From contig JACKHW010000005.1 in NCBI GenBank assembly GCA_020638795.1, positions 124,001 through 188,000 of the forward strand: a stretch of 64,000 nucleotides of DNA. The letters run 5' to 3'. The translations under genes were made by a program, and so were the position numbers. The notes beneath the pieces were generated by a model. The model was not told where the DNA came from. It did not search any database and worked only from the letters and a program-made list of their open reading frames with translations. This document shows positions 7,826 through 17,271 of the stretch, in pieces; within the stretch, counting starts at the first letter, position 1, and every line of letters begins with the position of its first letter. The stretch is from Planctomycetota bacterium. GTDB lineage: Bacteria > Planctomycetota > UBA1135 > GCA-002748355.

Positions 7826-9433
7826 ATGGCCAAGCAGATCATGTTCGACGAGGAAGCTCGTCGCAAAGTACTCGCGGGTGTCCAGAAGCTCGCACGCACC
7901 GTCAAGGTGACGCTCGGTCCTTCGGGCAAGAACGTCATCATGGAGAAGTCGTTCGGTGGCCCGCAGGTCACCAAGGACGGCGTCTCGGTCGCGAAGGAGG
8001 TCGAACTCGAAGATCCGTTCGAGAACATGGGCGCCAAGCTCGTGCGCGAAGTCGCTTCGAAGACGAACGACGTCGCGGGTGACGGAACGACGACGGCGAC
8101 CGTACTCGCAGAAGCGATCCTGCGCACGGGGCAACGCTTCCTCGTTGCCGGCGTCAATCCCGTCGAGTTGCGACGCGGCATCGACAAGGCGACCGAACTC
8201 GCGATCGCGTCGATCGCCGAGCAATCGAAGAAGATCAAGAACAAGGACGAGATCGCCCAAGTCGGTTCGATCTCGGCCAACAACGACAACTTCATCGGCA
8301 AGATGCTCGCGGACGCCGTCGACAAGGTCGGCACCGAAGGCGTCATCACCGTCGAAGAAGGCAAGTCGATGGACACCGTCCTCGAGCACGTCGAGGGCAT
8401 GCAGTTCGACAAGGGCTATCTCTCCCCCTACTTCATCACCGACGTCAACTCGATGTCGGCGGTGCTCGAAGACTGCCAGATCCTGATCAGCGAGAAGAAG
8501 ATCGGCAACGTCCGCGAACTGCTCCCGGTCCTCGAATCGGCCAACCGCACGGGCAAGCCACTCTTGATCGTCGCCGAAGATGTCGAGAACGAAGCACTCG
8601 CGATGCTCGTCGTCAATCGACTCAAGGGCATCCTCAACGTCTGCGCCGTCAAGGCTCCGGGCTTCGGTGATCGTCGCAAGGCGATGCTGCAAGACCTCGC
8701 GACGCTCACCGGTGCGACGGTCCACTCCGAAGAACTCGGCCGTGGCCTCGACGCGTTCACGGCGGATGACCTCGGTTCGGCCAAGAAGATCACGATCTCG
8801 AAGGACGAGACGACGATCGTCGAAGGCGCCGGCAAGAAGAAGGACATCACCGCTCGCGCCGATCAGATCCGAGCACAGATCGAACGCACGACGAGTGACT
8901 ACGATCGCGAGAAGCTCCAGGAGCGACTCGCCAAGCTGACCGGTGGCGTCGCCGTCGTCCGCGTCGGCGCCGCCACCGAAGCCGACATGAAGCAGAAGAA
9001 GCAGCGCGTCGAAGACGCTCTGAACGCGACGCAAGCGGCCGTCGAAGAAGGCGTCGTCCCCGGTGGCGGTATCGCGCTGCTGCGCGCTTCGCAGGCCATT
9101 CGCGAAGCAAAGGGCTTCAAGGGCGACGAGAAGCACGGCGCGACGATCATCGCCGACGCTCTAGAAGCGCCCCTGCGTCAGATCGCGGAGAACGCGGGCG
9201 AAGATGGCACGGTCATCGTTGCCGAAGCGCTCGAAGCCAAGCCGACTCACGGCTTCGATGCCGCAAACGCGACGTGGGGTGACATGTTCAAGCTCGGCAT
9301 CATCGACCCGGCGAAGGTCGTGCGCAGCGCGATCCAGAATGCGAGCAGCATTGCCGGTCTGATGCTGACGACCGACAGTCTCGTCACGACGATCGGCGAC
9401 AAGAAGAAGGCGATCGAAGGCGCGGTCCGCTGA
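7826..9433 (+). CDS. groEL: Chaperonin GroEL (second copy, canonical)
   Basis: A 535-aa chaperonin subunit, MAKQIMFDEEARRKVL at the start with a strong GAGGAGG ribosome site. It carries the standard motifs: GDGTTTATVLAEAI, YLSPYFITD, GIALLRA. It is closer to the usual GroEL consensus than the upstream copy and is probably the housekeeping chaperonin. It ends GDKKKAIEGAVR with no Gly-Met tail, as in some other lineages. It lies directly downstream of groES (19-base gap) and 47 bases before dnaJ. Confidence 0.97.
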   Translation: MAKQIMFDEEARRKVLAGVQKLARTVKVTLGPSGKNVIMEKSFGGPQVTKDGVSVAKEVELEDPFENMGAKLVREVASKTNDVAGDGTTTATVLAEAILRTGQRFLVAGVNPVELRRGIDKATELAIASIAEQSKKIKNKDEIAQVGSISANNDNFIGKMLADAVDKVGTEGVITVEEGKSMDTVLEHVEGMQFDKGYLSPYFITDVNSMSAVLEDCQILISEKKIGNVRELLPVLESANRTGKPLLIVAEDVENEALAMLVVNRLKGILNVCAVKAPGFGDRRKAMLQDLATLTGATVHSEELGRGLDAFTADDLGSAKKITISKDETTIVEGAGKKKDITARADQIRAQIERTTSDYDREKLQERLAKLTGGVAVVRVGAATEADMKQKKQRVEDALNATQAAVEEGVVPGGGIALLRASQAIREAKGFKGDEKHGATIIADALEAPLRQIAENAGEDGTVIVAEALEAKPTHGFDAANATWGDMFKLGIIDPAKVVRSAIQNASSIAGLMLTTDSLVTTIGDKKKAIEGAVR

Positions 9434-9480
9434 CCCGCGACCGGTAACGAACGACCGACAACACGAGGCACGCCCGAGGT

Positions 9481-10680
9481 ATGAGCACGCAACGCGACTA
9501 CTACGAAATCCTCGGCGTGCCTCGTGACGCGTCGGCGGACCAGATCAAGTCCGCCTATCGCAAGATAGCTCTCAAGTTCCACCCCGATCGCAACAAGGGG
9601 GACAAGGACGCGGAGGCCAAATTCAAGGAGGCCGCGGAGGCCTACTCCGTGCTCTCCGACGCCGACAAACGCAAGCGCTACGACCAGTTCGGTCACGCGG
9701 GCGTCAATAGCTCCGGCATGGGGCACGGCGCCGCCGGCGGCTTCTCGATGGAAGACATCTTCCGCTCGTTCGGCGACATCTTCGGCGGCGGTGGCGGCGG
9801 TGGCTTCTCGTTCGAGAACCTCTTCGGTGGCGGCGGTCGTGCAGGACCACGTCGTGGCTCGTCCCTGCGCGCCGACCTTCAGGTCACGCTCGAAGAAGTC
9901 GCGACCGGCGTCGAGAAGGAGATCGAGTTGACGCGTCTCGACACGTGCGAGACGTGCGATGGAAGCGGCGCGAAGCCGGGCACGAAGCCGACCAAGTGCA
10001 CGATGTGCCGCGGCTTCGGACAGATCCAGCAGTCGCAAGGGTTCTTCTCGATTCAACGCACCTGCCCGACGTGCCATGGGCAAGGGCACATGATCTCGAA
10101 CCCCTGCGCGTCGTGCCGCGGTGAGGGTCGCGTGCCCAAGCGCGAACGGAAGAAGATCTACATCCCACCCGGGATCGAAGAAGGGCACGTCGAGCGGCTA
10201 CGCGGTCAAGGTGAAGCCGGCGAGCAAGGCGGGCCTCCTGGAGACTTGGTTCTCGTGATCCATGTCGAGGAACACGCGTTCTTCGATCGACATGGAGCGG
10301 ACCTCGTGTGCGAGATGCCGATTCGCTTCGCGCAGGCTGCACTCGGCGGGACGATTCACGTGCCGACACTCGAACGCGACGACGGTGAAGGCAAGAAGGC
10401 GGACGCGAAGAAGATCGTCGAGATGAAGATTCCGGCGGGCACGCAGCCCGGCCAGATCCTACGACTGCGTGGGCAGGGTCTTCCGACTGCCGGCGGTCGC
10501 GGCCGCGGCAACTTGCTCGTCCGTGTGACGATTCGCGTTCCGACGAAGTTGTCCCACAAACAGAAGGAACACCTCGAAGCCTTCGACGAAGTCGATGCCG
10601 AACACGTCGACGACCATCACGGCAAGGAGACCTCGAAGAGCGGCAAGGGCATCTTCGACAAGATCAAGGACATGTTCTGA
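9481..10680 (+). CDS. dnaJ: Chaperone protein DnaJ (Hsp40)
   Basis: A 399-aa class A J-protein that stimulates DnaK ATPase and delivers substrates. Domain order: J domain at residues 5-70 with the HPD tripeptide (KFHPDRNKG), Gly/Phe-rich linker (GGGGGGGFSFENLFGG), a cysteine-rich zinc domain with four complete CxxCxGxG repeats (CETCDGSG, CTMCRGFG, CPTCHGQG, CASCRGEG), and the C-terminal substrate-binding domains. All functional residues are present. DnaK itself is not in the window. Its TGA overlaps the ATG of grpE by one base (TGATG), indicating translational coupling. Confidence 0.97.
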   Translation: MSTQRDYYEILGVPRDASADQIKSAYRKIALKFHPDRNKGDKDAEAKFKEAAEAYSVLSDADKRKRYDQFGHAGVNSSGMGHGAAGGFSMEDIFRSFGDIFGGGGGGGFSFENLFGGGGRAGPRRGSSLRADLQVTLEEVATGVEKEIELTRLDTCETCDGSGAKPGTKPTKCTMCRGFGQIQQSQGFFSIQRTCPTCHGQGHMISNPCASCRGEGRVPKRERKKIYIPPGIEEGHVERLRGQGEAGEQGGPPGDLVLVIHVEEHAFFDRHGADLVCEMPIRFAQAALGGTIHVPTLERDDGEGKKADAKKIVEMKIPAGTQPGQILRLRGQGLPTAGGRGRGNLLVRVTIRVPTKLSHKQKEHLEAFDEVDAEHVDDHHGKETSKSGKGIFDKIKDMF

Positions 10681-11369
10681 TGGGTTTCGGATCCAAACGA
10701 AAAGGGAAGTCGCAAGACGTGCAGGGTGACGACGACGCTCAGGAGGATGCCCGCGTGTCGGACGAAAACCTCGAGGGAGAGCCGCGTGCATCGTCGGAGG
10801 ACGTCGAGGCTGCATTCGCAGGCGGACCCGGCGTCGGAGAGGACTGCGAAGAGAACGTCGACTCCGTGATCGAGCGCTTGAGGCACGAGCGAGACGACTA
10901 CGAGGAGAAGCTCAAGCACACGCTCGCCGACATCGCCAACATGCGCCGCCGTGCGAACGAAGATGCGGTTCGTGCTCGCGAACAAGCAATTGGACGTGTG
11001 ACCCAGGAACTACTGCCGGTCATCGACGCGTTCGAACTCGCGCTCGGTTCCGACGGCGATCGCGACGCGTTGCTCGCCGGTGTTCGCATGGTGCAAGGCA
11101 TGCTCGAGGACCTGCTCGGCCGCCATGGCGTCGAAGAGATCGCGAGTCTGGGTGAGCCCTTCGATCCCAACGTGCACGAGGCTCTCGCGAGCGAGCCGCG
11201 CGATGATGTCGCGGCCGGAACGATCGTCGCGGTCCACCAGAAGGGTTTTCGCGTTCACGGACGTGTCCTGCGTCCGGCACGCGTGATCGTCGCTGCAGCG
11301 ACGAATGCGAATGGCGACGCCGCGGAGGATCGAGACGATCACGCGGATCGGAGCGAGGGCAACGCGTAA
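10680..11369 (+). CDS. grpE: Nucleotide exchange factor GrpE
   Basis: A 229-aa GrpE, the ADP/ATP exchange factor for DnaK. After an acidic, disordered N-terminus of about 60 residues comes the dimerising coiled coil (IERLRHERDDYEEKLKHTL, NMRRRANED), then the beta domain with the typical FDPNVHEAL and VLRPARVIV. The N- and C-terminal extensions are acidic and low-complexity. Start ATG 10680 overlaps the dnaJ stop, and its TAA overlaps the ATG of the next gene, so the trio dnaJ-grpE-fmdB is tightly coupled. Confidence 0.95.
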   Translation: MGFGSKRKGKSQDVQGDDDAQEDARVSDENLEGEPRASSEDVEAAFAGGPGVGEDCEENVDSVIERLRHERDDYEEKLKHTLADIANMRRRANEDAVRAREQAIGRVTQELLPVIDAFELALGSDGDRDALLAGVRMVQGMLEDLLGRHGVEEIASLGEPFDPNVHEALASEPRDDVAAGTIVAVHQKGFRVHGRVLRPARVIVAAATNANGDAAEDRDDHADRSEGNA

Positions 11370-11701
11370 TGCCGACCTACGAGTACGAGTGCGACGCCTG
11401 CGGCCATCGCTTCGAAGAGTTCCAATCGATGAGCGCCGCCGCGCTCGAGAAGTGCCCCGAGTGCAAGAAGAAGAAACTACGCCGCCTCATCGGCGGTGGC
11501 GCGGCGATCCTCTTCAAGGGCAGCGGCTTCTACGAGACCGACTATCGCAGCTCGTCGTATCACGAGGGTGCGAAGGCGGAGTCCGGGTCGTCCCCGAGCG
11601 AGAGCAGCGGGTCGACGGAAGCAGCCACTCCGAAACCCACGAGCGAGACCAAGAGCAACCCCGTCCCTTCTTCTTCGAAGGCGAAGAAGAAGGGATCGTG
11701 A
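11369..11701 (+). CDS. FmdB-family zinc-ribbon protein
   Basis: A 110-aa small protein beginning MPTYEYECDACGHRFEEFQ, the signature of the FmdB/CxxC_CxxC_SSSS putative regulatory family. Two CxxC pairs (CDAC, CPEC) should bind one zinc. The RLIGGGAAILFKGSGFY segment is also typical. The tail of about 50 residues is Ser/Lys-rich and probably disordered. Family function is unsettled; despite the old name it has not been shown generally to be a regulator. Its place as last gene of a chaperone operon, overlapping grpE by one base, hints at a proteostasis role, which is inference. Confidence 0.85.
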   Translation: MPTYEYECDACGHRFEEFQSMSAAALEKCPECKKKKLRRLIGGGAAILFKGSGFYETDYRSSSYHEGAKAESGSSPSESSGSTEAATPKPTSETKSNPVPSSSKAKKKGS

Positions 11702-11955
11702 ATCGCGCGGTTTCCAGAAAGCCATCGCGAGCCGGGCAAAAACGCCCGACTCCGCGACGACGCGGACGGTTTCATCGCCGCGCGAACCTGGGTACTCTCC
11801 GGACTCCAGCACTCTGAGAGGTCGAAATCGTACGCCCGAGCGACTACTGGAATAAAAATTCCGGGAACTCGAAACCTCAGCGCTTCTCGTCCGTCTTCGG
11901 ACGTTTTCGAGGGCTGGAGAGAGCCCTGCAGTATCGCGATCGCGCAACCCACACC
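11702..11955. other. Intergenic region after the chaperone operon
   Basis: 254 bases without a supported gene. A short GC hairpin (cgggc, six bases, gcccg) occurs near 11735, without a T-run. An AT-rich near-palindrome ggaataaaaattcc at 11849-11862 stands out in this GC-rich DNA and could belong to the promoter of the next gene; this is a guess. Confidence 0.3.
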
Positions 11956-13521
11956 ATGACCACCCCTACGCTCACATCCACGTTCTTCTTGGCCGTACTC
12001 GGGATCCTCGGCGCGACGCAGCCCGTCGCCGCCCAGTGGACGAAGGTCGAACTCGACTCTGCTGGCGTCGCCTACTTGATGCCGAAGAAGGACCTACAAG
12101 TCGTTCCGGCGAACAAGGCGCGTCCGGTTCCGCATCGCGTGGATCATTGGTCTTCGATCAAGCCCTTCTACTCGGGGGACGACCGGTACGAGTGGTCGAT
12201 CTCCGTCTACGCGTTCTATCGCAAGGCTGCAGTCACGGGTGACGCCAGCGCGAAGAAGGAAAAGCCCGAGAACGGGGACGAGGACGGCGGCGACGAAGAA
12301 GTCAGCACCGAGGACATGCTGCGACGCTTCGCACGCGGACAATACGCGGACTTCTCCGAGTGGCTCGAAAAGTCCGAGCGCGGCGCTGAAGTCACCGTGA
12401 AAGGCAAGACGGACAAACAATCGCGCGGCGACCGGCTCGAGTTCGAGCACTGGGAGTGGAAGAGCGCGAGTGGCTCCTGGGACAACATCGGCGCTCTCTA
12501 CCGATTGCCCGATCGTGAGATCCTGATGCTCGGCGTCATTCCGGCCTCTGGCCGCAAGAAGCTCGAACGCACGATCCAAAGATCGATCGAGAGCCTCATG
12601 CTGCACGAGCCCGAGAACAAGCCGGACGAACACCGCAAAGTCGACGGTGAAGAGTTCGTCGATGTCGAAGGCGACGCCGAGTTCACGAAGCTTCGGCGCC
12701 GCCTGCTCGACGAAGCCGCAACCTCGGTAGAGCGCCTCGAAGAATGGGACATCTTCTGCACCGAGCAGTACATCGTCCTCTATAGCTTCGACAAGGGGAA
12801 GCAGGCGAAGGCGCGCTCCTTCGCGAAAGATCTCGCCGGGCAAATGGACGAGATGAACCGCGAGTATCGCGAGCGCTTCCCGCCGCACGACGACATGACC
12901 AAGTGGTGGTCCGTGCTGCGCATCTGCCGCAACAAAGAAGAGTTCGACCGATACGGCGGCACGAGCGGCGGCGTGATCGGCTGGTTCAATCCGGCGTCCA
13001 AAGAACTCGTCATCTTCAACGCGAAGAAGCTCGGCCTCTTCAAGACCGACACCGTCGCGTTCCACGAAGGCTGGCACCAATACGCCCACTTCTGGTTTCC
13101 CGGCGCGCATCTGCACCGCTGGTTCGACGAGGGCACGGGGGACTTCTTCGGTTCGATGAAGCGACTCGGCAAGAACAACTGGAAGCCCGAGACATCGCGC
13201 ATGCGCAAGGAGACGATCCGAGAACTCGTTCGCACCGATGCGACCGTGAAACTCCAGGAGATCGTTCATTGGCACATGGACAAGTTCTACAGTGCCAAGG
13301 CGACCGACTACTATGCTCAGGGCTGGGCCATGGTCGACTTCTTCACACGAGGCCCGAAGACGCCGTACTGGAAAGATTCGTGGGACAAGATTCTGCCGAC
13401 CTACATCGAAGTCTCGCTGAAGTCCAAGGACACCGAGAAAGCCGTCGAAGAGGCCTTCAAGGGCGTGGACTGGGCCGAACTCGAAGAAGCCTTCAAGAAC
13501 TACGTGCTGCGATCCCTCTGA
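11956..13521 (+). CDS. Secreted gluzincin-type metallopeptidase-like protein
   Basis: A 521-aa protein with a signal peptide ending ATQPVAAQ. In the C-terminal third VAFHEGWHQYAHFWF fits the HExxH zinc motif, and HRWFDEGTGDFFGS, about 30 residues on, offers the third Glu ligand in the manner of DUF1570 and peptidase-MA-like proteins common in Planctomycetota. The N-terminal half, with many Lys/Glu and a charged insertion after the first 90 residues, resembles no domain I know. Substrate unknown; an exported or periplasmic protease is inferred. The downstream lipoprotein gene overlaps its stop codon, suggesting a two-gene unit. Confidence 0.7.
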   Translation: MTTPTLTSTFFLAVLGILGATQPVAAQWTKVELDSAGVAYLMPKKDLQVVPANKARPVPHRVDHWSSIKPFYSGDDRYEWSISVYAFYRKAAVTGDASAKKEKPENGDEDGGDEEVSTEDMLRRFARGQYADFSEWLEKSERGAEVTVKGKTDKQSRGDRLEFEHWEWKSASGSWDNIGALYRLPDREILMLGVIPASGRKKLERTIQRSIESLMLHEPENKPDEHRKVDGEEFVDVEGDAEFTKLRRRLLDEAATSVERLEEWDIFCTEQYIVLYSFDKGKQAKARSFAKDLAGQMDEMNREYRERFPPHDDMTKWWSVLRICRNKEEFDRYGGTSGGVIGWFNPASKELVIFNAKKLGLFKTDTVAFHEGWHQYAHFWFPGAHLHRWFDEGTGDFFGSMKRLGKNNWKPETSRMRKETIRELVRTDATVKLQEIVHWHMDKFYSAKATDYYAQGWAMVDFFTRGPKTPYWKDSWDKILPTYIEVSLKSKDTEKAVEEAFKGVDWAELEEAFKNYVLRSL

Positions 13522-14180
13522 CGCGATCGGTATTGGCGATCGCGGCGGTTACGCTCACGACCGCGAGCTGCGCCTACCGCTACCGCGAGCGGCCGGAGAT
13601 CCCGGGTGTCGTCGTGCAAACGGTCGGCGGCACCGAACTCGGGGTCGCGACCGACGACGGCGTCGTCTTCCTCGGCAGGAGCGCGATCGAAGGTCCGGCA
13701 AAGGTCACCTATTGGATCGACCGCGCGCCGATCGTCGAGTCCGGCACCGTGCGCAAGCTCGGTGGTTCACTCCTCCAGGTCGAACTCGACGTTCCCCTGC
13801 CAACGGTGCCGATCGACTTCTCCGATCTCGTGCCGAACGAGGACCTCCTGATGATCGGCGCCGACGGTGTGAGTCGCTGGAGCGTGCCGGTGCGTGTCGT
13901 GAGCAGTGACCGCATCGAAGGCAGCGCGGTGACCGCCCCCGCAAGCGTCGAGCTCGCACCGCACCATGTCGGCGCAGGCGTGTATCGCGACACGCAATAC
14001 GGCATGGCACTCGTCGGTCTCGTCAAGGCCGTCGCGACGGCAAGCACGGGAGAGCGCTGGATCCTGCTCGCAGGTCCAACCGAACTCAGGCGAGCGCTTC
14101 TCGAACCGAAGGCAGCCGTCGAGAAGCGTGAAATCCGCTATCGCGCCGACGGCACGCGCACGATCTTGCAGCGCCGCTAG
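13518..14180 (+). CDS. Putative lipoprotein
   Basis: About 220 aa, function unknown. The reading frame overlaps the stop of the metallopeptidase gene. The best signal peptide (basic Arg, hydrophobic VLAIAAVTL, then TTASC as lipobox) is obtained only if translation starts at CTG 13518; the next option, TTG 13533, removes the only charged residue. No ATG is available early in the frame and no ribosome site is visible, so translational coupling to the upstream gene is likely. After the Cys the protein is mainly beta-rich and has no motif that I recognise. Confidence 0.6.
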   Translation: MTRSVLAIAAVTLTTASCAYRYRERPEIPGVVVQTVGGTELGVATDDGVVFLGRSAIEGPAKVTYWIDRAPIVESGTVRKLGGSLLQVELDVPLPTVPIDFSDLVPNEDLLMIGADGVSRWSVPVRVVSSDRIEGSAVTAPASVELAPHHVGAGVYRDTQYGMALVGLVKAVATASTGERWILLAGPTELRRALLEPKAAVEKREIRYRADGTRTILQRR

Positions 14181-14225
14181 TCGGGTGTCTCAGGCATTCG
14201 GGCATTGCCACGCGGCGGCCCGGCA

Positions 14226-15887
14226 TCAGTCCTTCCAGAAGCCCGGCATCACGATGATCAGGGCGGTGTAGATCTCGAGCCTGCCGAGGATCATCACGAA
14301 CGCCATGAAGGTCTTCGAACTCGGCGAGAACTCGCCGAAGCTGCCGAACGAACCGATGTCGATCGCGTTGTGGAACGTCGCGCCCGAAGCGTCGGCGAGT
14401 ACGAATGCAGGGCCCATGTTGCAGAGCGCCGTGACCATCGACGTGAAGCTGCCCACGAAATCGAGCCGTGGCTCGAGCACGATCAAGACGAGCGTGCCGA
14501 GCCCGAGGATCACCATCCAGCACGCAGACAGGGCGACGATGCGGTCCGCGGTCTCGAGATCGATCGCTTCCTTGCCGATCCGGAGTGGCTCGACCGAACG
14601 CGGCCGGATGAAGCGCCGCAAGCTGCGGCCAATGAGCTTCAGCAGGACGAGCGCGCGCGCCATCTTGATGCCGCCACCCGTCGATCCGGAGCAACCCCCG
14701 ACGATCATCAACAGAATGATCGTTGCCTGCGCGAGATGCGGCCACTGCAGCAGGTTGGAGTTGGCGAAGCCCGTCGAGGACACGAGACTCGCGGTCTGGA
14801 ACGTCGCGTCACGCGCACACCGGCCCCAGTCGCCTTCGTAGTCCCGCACGATCCCATCGGCACCATTCACGGTCTCACCCGACAGCGCGAGAACGAGGGT
14901 CAAGAAGACCATCGCCGCTCCCACCATCGTCGCGTAGAAGCGCCACTCGGGATCCTGCCAGAAGACGTTCCAGAGCTTCCGCGGCGTCGGGAAGTGATCC
15001 CACCTCGGCTTCCACCAACGCTCGCCACGCATCGGGCGGAACTCGTTCACGAAGCGGTGATACAAACCGAAGTTGGTCGCTGCGAGGAACATGCCGATCG
15101 TCGCCGTGACTTCGATCGCGACGCTGTTGAACTCGCCGATGCTGTAGTTCTTCGTCGAGAATCCACCGGTCGCGATCGTCGCGAAGGCGTGACACACGGC
15201 CTCGAACACGTTCATGCCGAGCAAGAAGAACGTGAGCACGAGGATCGTCGTGATCACGATGTAGATCTTCAGCAGCATGAAGGTGCTGTGCCGGATGCGC
15301 GGCCGGAGTCCTTCCTTGGACACCCCCGCGACCTCGGCCTGGAACAGCGTCTTCTCGGTGACGCCGAGCGCCGGCAGAAATGCGAGGAAGACGACGACGA
15401 TCCCGAGCCCACCGAGCCAGTGCAGCCACGACCTCCAGAACAGGAGCGATGGAGGCATCGACTGGATCGCTGGCGTGACGTTCGAGCCGAGCACGGACGA
15501 GCCTGTCGTGGTCAGACCGCTCACACTCTCGAAGAACCCGTCGGCGAACGAAAGGACTCCCGAGAACGCGAACGGCATCGCTCCCAACGCACCGACGAGG
15601 AGCCACACGAGTGCGACGGTCAGGATCCCTTCACGGCGATAGAACTCTCCCTGCGACCGGCGACCGACGAGCCAGAGCACGAACCCGATCACGAGACCGA
15701 CCCCGAGTGCCGCGAGCGTGCCGACCAACGTGTTTCGGTCTGCGGTGACGAAACGCTCGCTGCGCCACAAGCCGACGAGGAGTGGAAACACCATCGTCAG
15801 CGAGAACGCCATCACGAAGAAACCGAGGACCTTCGCGACGATCGCGAAGTCAATCCGGTTCCACAACGATCCCCTCGGTGCTGGCAT
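14226..15887 (-). CDS. trkH: Potassium uptake protein TrkH
   Basis: A 553-aa membrane protein, the ion-conducting subunit of the Trk/Ktr system. About ten to twelve hydrophobic helices and the four pore-loop repeats can be followed: SGLTTTGSSVL, ATIATGGFSTKN, SLVSSTGFANSN and a last, degenerate one around MVTALCNMGPAF. The family motif HWLGGLGIVVVF and the GGCSGSTGGGIK segment are present. It is in line with trkA, 34 bases downstream of it, as a two-gene potassium-uptake operon in the inner membrane. Start ATG 15887 is the first in frame after trkA. Confidence 0.93.
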   Translation of the reverse strand: MPAPRGSLWNRIDFAIVAKVLGFFVMAFSLTMVFPLLVGLWRSERFVTADRNTLVGTLAALGVGLVIGFVLWLVGRRSQGEFYRREGILTVALVWLLVGALGAMPFAFSGVLSFADGFFESVSGLTTTGSSVLGSNVTPAIQSMPPSLLFWRSWLHWLGGLGIVVVFLAFLPALGVTEKTLFQAEVAGVSKEGLRPRIRHSTFMLLKIYIVITTILVLTFFLLGMNVFEAVCHAFATIATGGFSTKNYSIGEFNSVAIEVTATIGMFLAATNFGLYHRFVNEFRPMRGERWWKPRWDHFPTPRKLWNVFWQDPEWRFYATMVGAAMVFLTLVLALSGETVNGADGIVRDYEGDWGRCARDATFQTASLVSSTGFANSNLLQWPHLAQATIILLMIVGGCSGSTGGGIKMARALVLLKLIGRSLRRFIRPRSVEPLRIGKEAIDLETADRIVALSACWMVILGLGTLVLIVLEPRLDFVGSFTSMVTALCNMGPAFVLADASGATFHNAIDIGSFGSFGEFSPSSKTFMAFVMILGRLEIYTALIIVMPGFWKD

Positions 15888-15921
15888 CTGAACTTCGATC
15901 GACCGTTCTGCCCTTGAATCC

Positions 15922-17271
15922 TCAGTGCGCGAGGTGTTCGAACACCTTCTGCTCGACCGTCGACAACATGAACAGGATCAGCTCGTCGTCCTCCTCCAGC
16001 ACGTCCTCGCCCGACGGGATCAGGACCTCCGAAGAATGCTCGCCCTGTCGCTGGATCGCGCCGATCAGGCAGTCCTTGGGGAACTTGGCCTCGATCAGCG
16101 ATTTGCCGATCAGTGGTGAACCTTTCGACAGTGCCGCCGTACAGACCTTGGCCCGCCCTTCGTCGAACGCGGCGAGTTGCTGCAGCTTGCCGGCCTGGAC
16201 GCGCTTCATGATCGCGTCACTGCACAAGAGGCGCGGCGAGACAGCGCGCGCGATCCCGATCTCCTCGTAGATATCGACGTAGTCGCTGCTCGAGACGAGC
16301 GCGATCGTGCGCTCGCAACCGAGCTTTGCCGCGATCTGGCACGACAGTAGATTGCGTTCGTCGACATCACTCGCCGCGACGAACGCATCGGCATTGCCGA
16401 CGTGCTCTTCCTTGAACGCCTCGATGTCGATGCCGTCGACGAGCAGCACGGTCGAATGCTCGAGGCGCTCGGCGAACCATTCGCTCGCCTCGCGATCGTC
16501 CACCATCATCCGGATTTTGACGCCGTGTCGTTCGAGCGAGCGAGCCGCATGGAAGGCGACGCGGCTACCGCCGTAGATCACGACGTTGCGTGCACGTCCA
16601 CGATGATGCCCTACCCAACCCTCGAAGGTCTCGACGCTGGAAGGCTTGCCGAGCACGTAGATCTCGTCGTCCACCGCGAAGCAGTGATCACCTCCCGGGA
16701 TCATCGTGCTGCCCTCGCGTCGCACGGCCACGATCAGGACGTTGCCGCGAGGATGAATGTCCTTGAGCGGTTTTCCGAGGAGCGGTGACTTCTCCTTGAC
16801 TCGTAGTACGCGCAGCGTGACGTGACCCTCGAGGAAGTTCTCGAGGGAGACCGCCTGATTGCGGCGGACGACCTTGGCGATCTCTTCGGCCGCGAGCCCC
16901 TCGAGACTCAGGATCTCGTCGAACAGGATGTTGTGGCGGAGCAGCGCCCGGTAGTTGCGGTAGTTGTCGAGGTCCTTGACGCGCACGATCCCCTGCGCTG
17001 CCCCCATCCGGCGTGCCAGAAGGCACGACAGCATGTTGGTCCGATCGTCGTCGGTCACGCAGAGCACGAGGTCCATCGAACTCGCATCCGCTTCGTCGAG
17101 CACGCGTGGCAAGGTCCCGTCGCCGAGCAGGCTCTGCACGTCGAGCACTTCGCTCGCGCGCCGAATCTTGGCGGGATCGGGATCGACGACCGTGACCGAA
17201 TGCTTGGCTTCGGACAGAACCTTGGCGACGTGGTAGCCGACCTCTCCCATGCCGATGATCAAGATGTTCAT
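15922..17271 (-). CDS. trkA: Trk system regulatory protein TrkA
   Basis: A 449-aa cytoplasmic regulator of TrkH. It has two RCK units, each an NAD-binding Rossmann fold plus a TrkA-C domain: the first begins MNILIIGMGEVGYHVAKVL with Asp after the second strand (VVDPD), the second begins NVVIYGGSRVAFHAARSL. The first fold keeps the GxGxxG pattern (GMGEVG); the second (GGSRVA) is degenerate, as is common in TrkA. The N-terminus is set at ATG 17271, which gives the standard start; 41 upstream codons in the same frame are not homologous-looking. It precedes trkH. Confidence 0.93.
   Translation of the reverse strand: MNILIIGMGEVGYHVAKVLSEAKHSVTVVDPDPAKIRRASEVLDVQSLLGDGTLPRVLDEADASSMDLVLCVTDDDRTNMLSCLLARRMGAAQGIVRVKDLDNYRNYRALLRHNILFDEILSLEGLAAEEIAKVVRRNQAVSLENFLEGHVTLRVLRVKEKSPLLGKPLKDIHPRGNVLIVAVRREGSTMIPGGDHCFAVDDEIYVLGKPSSVETFEGWVGHHRGRARNVVIYGGSRVAFHAARSLERHGVKIRMMVDDREASEWFAERLEHSTVLLVDGIDIEAFKEEHVGNADAFVAASDVDERNLLSCQIAAKLGCERTIALVSSSDYVDIYEEIGIARAVSPRLLCSDAIMKRVQAGKLQQLAAFDEGRAKVCTAALSKGSPLIGKSLIEAKFPKDCLIGAIQRQGEHSSEVLIPSGEDVLEEDDELILFMLSTVEQKVFEHLAH

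Noticed and set aside
14205..15917. 570-aa plus-strand open frame opposite trkH
   Set aside because: Highly charged Arg/Glu/His-rich product with no family features; a shadow of trkH.
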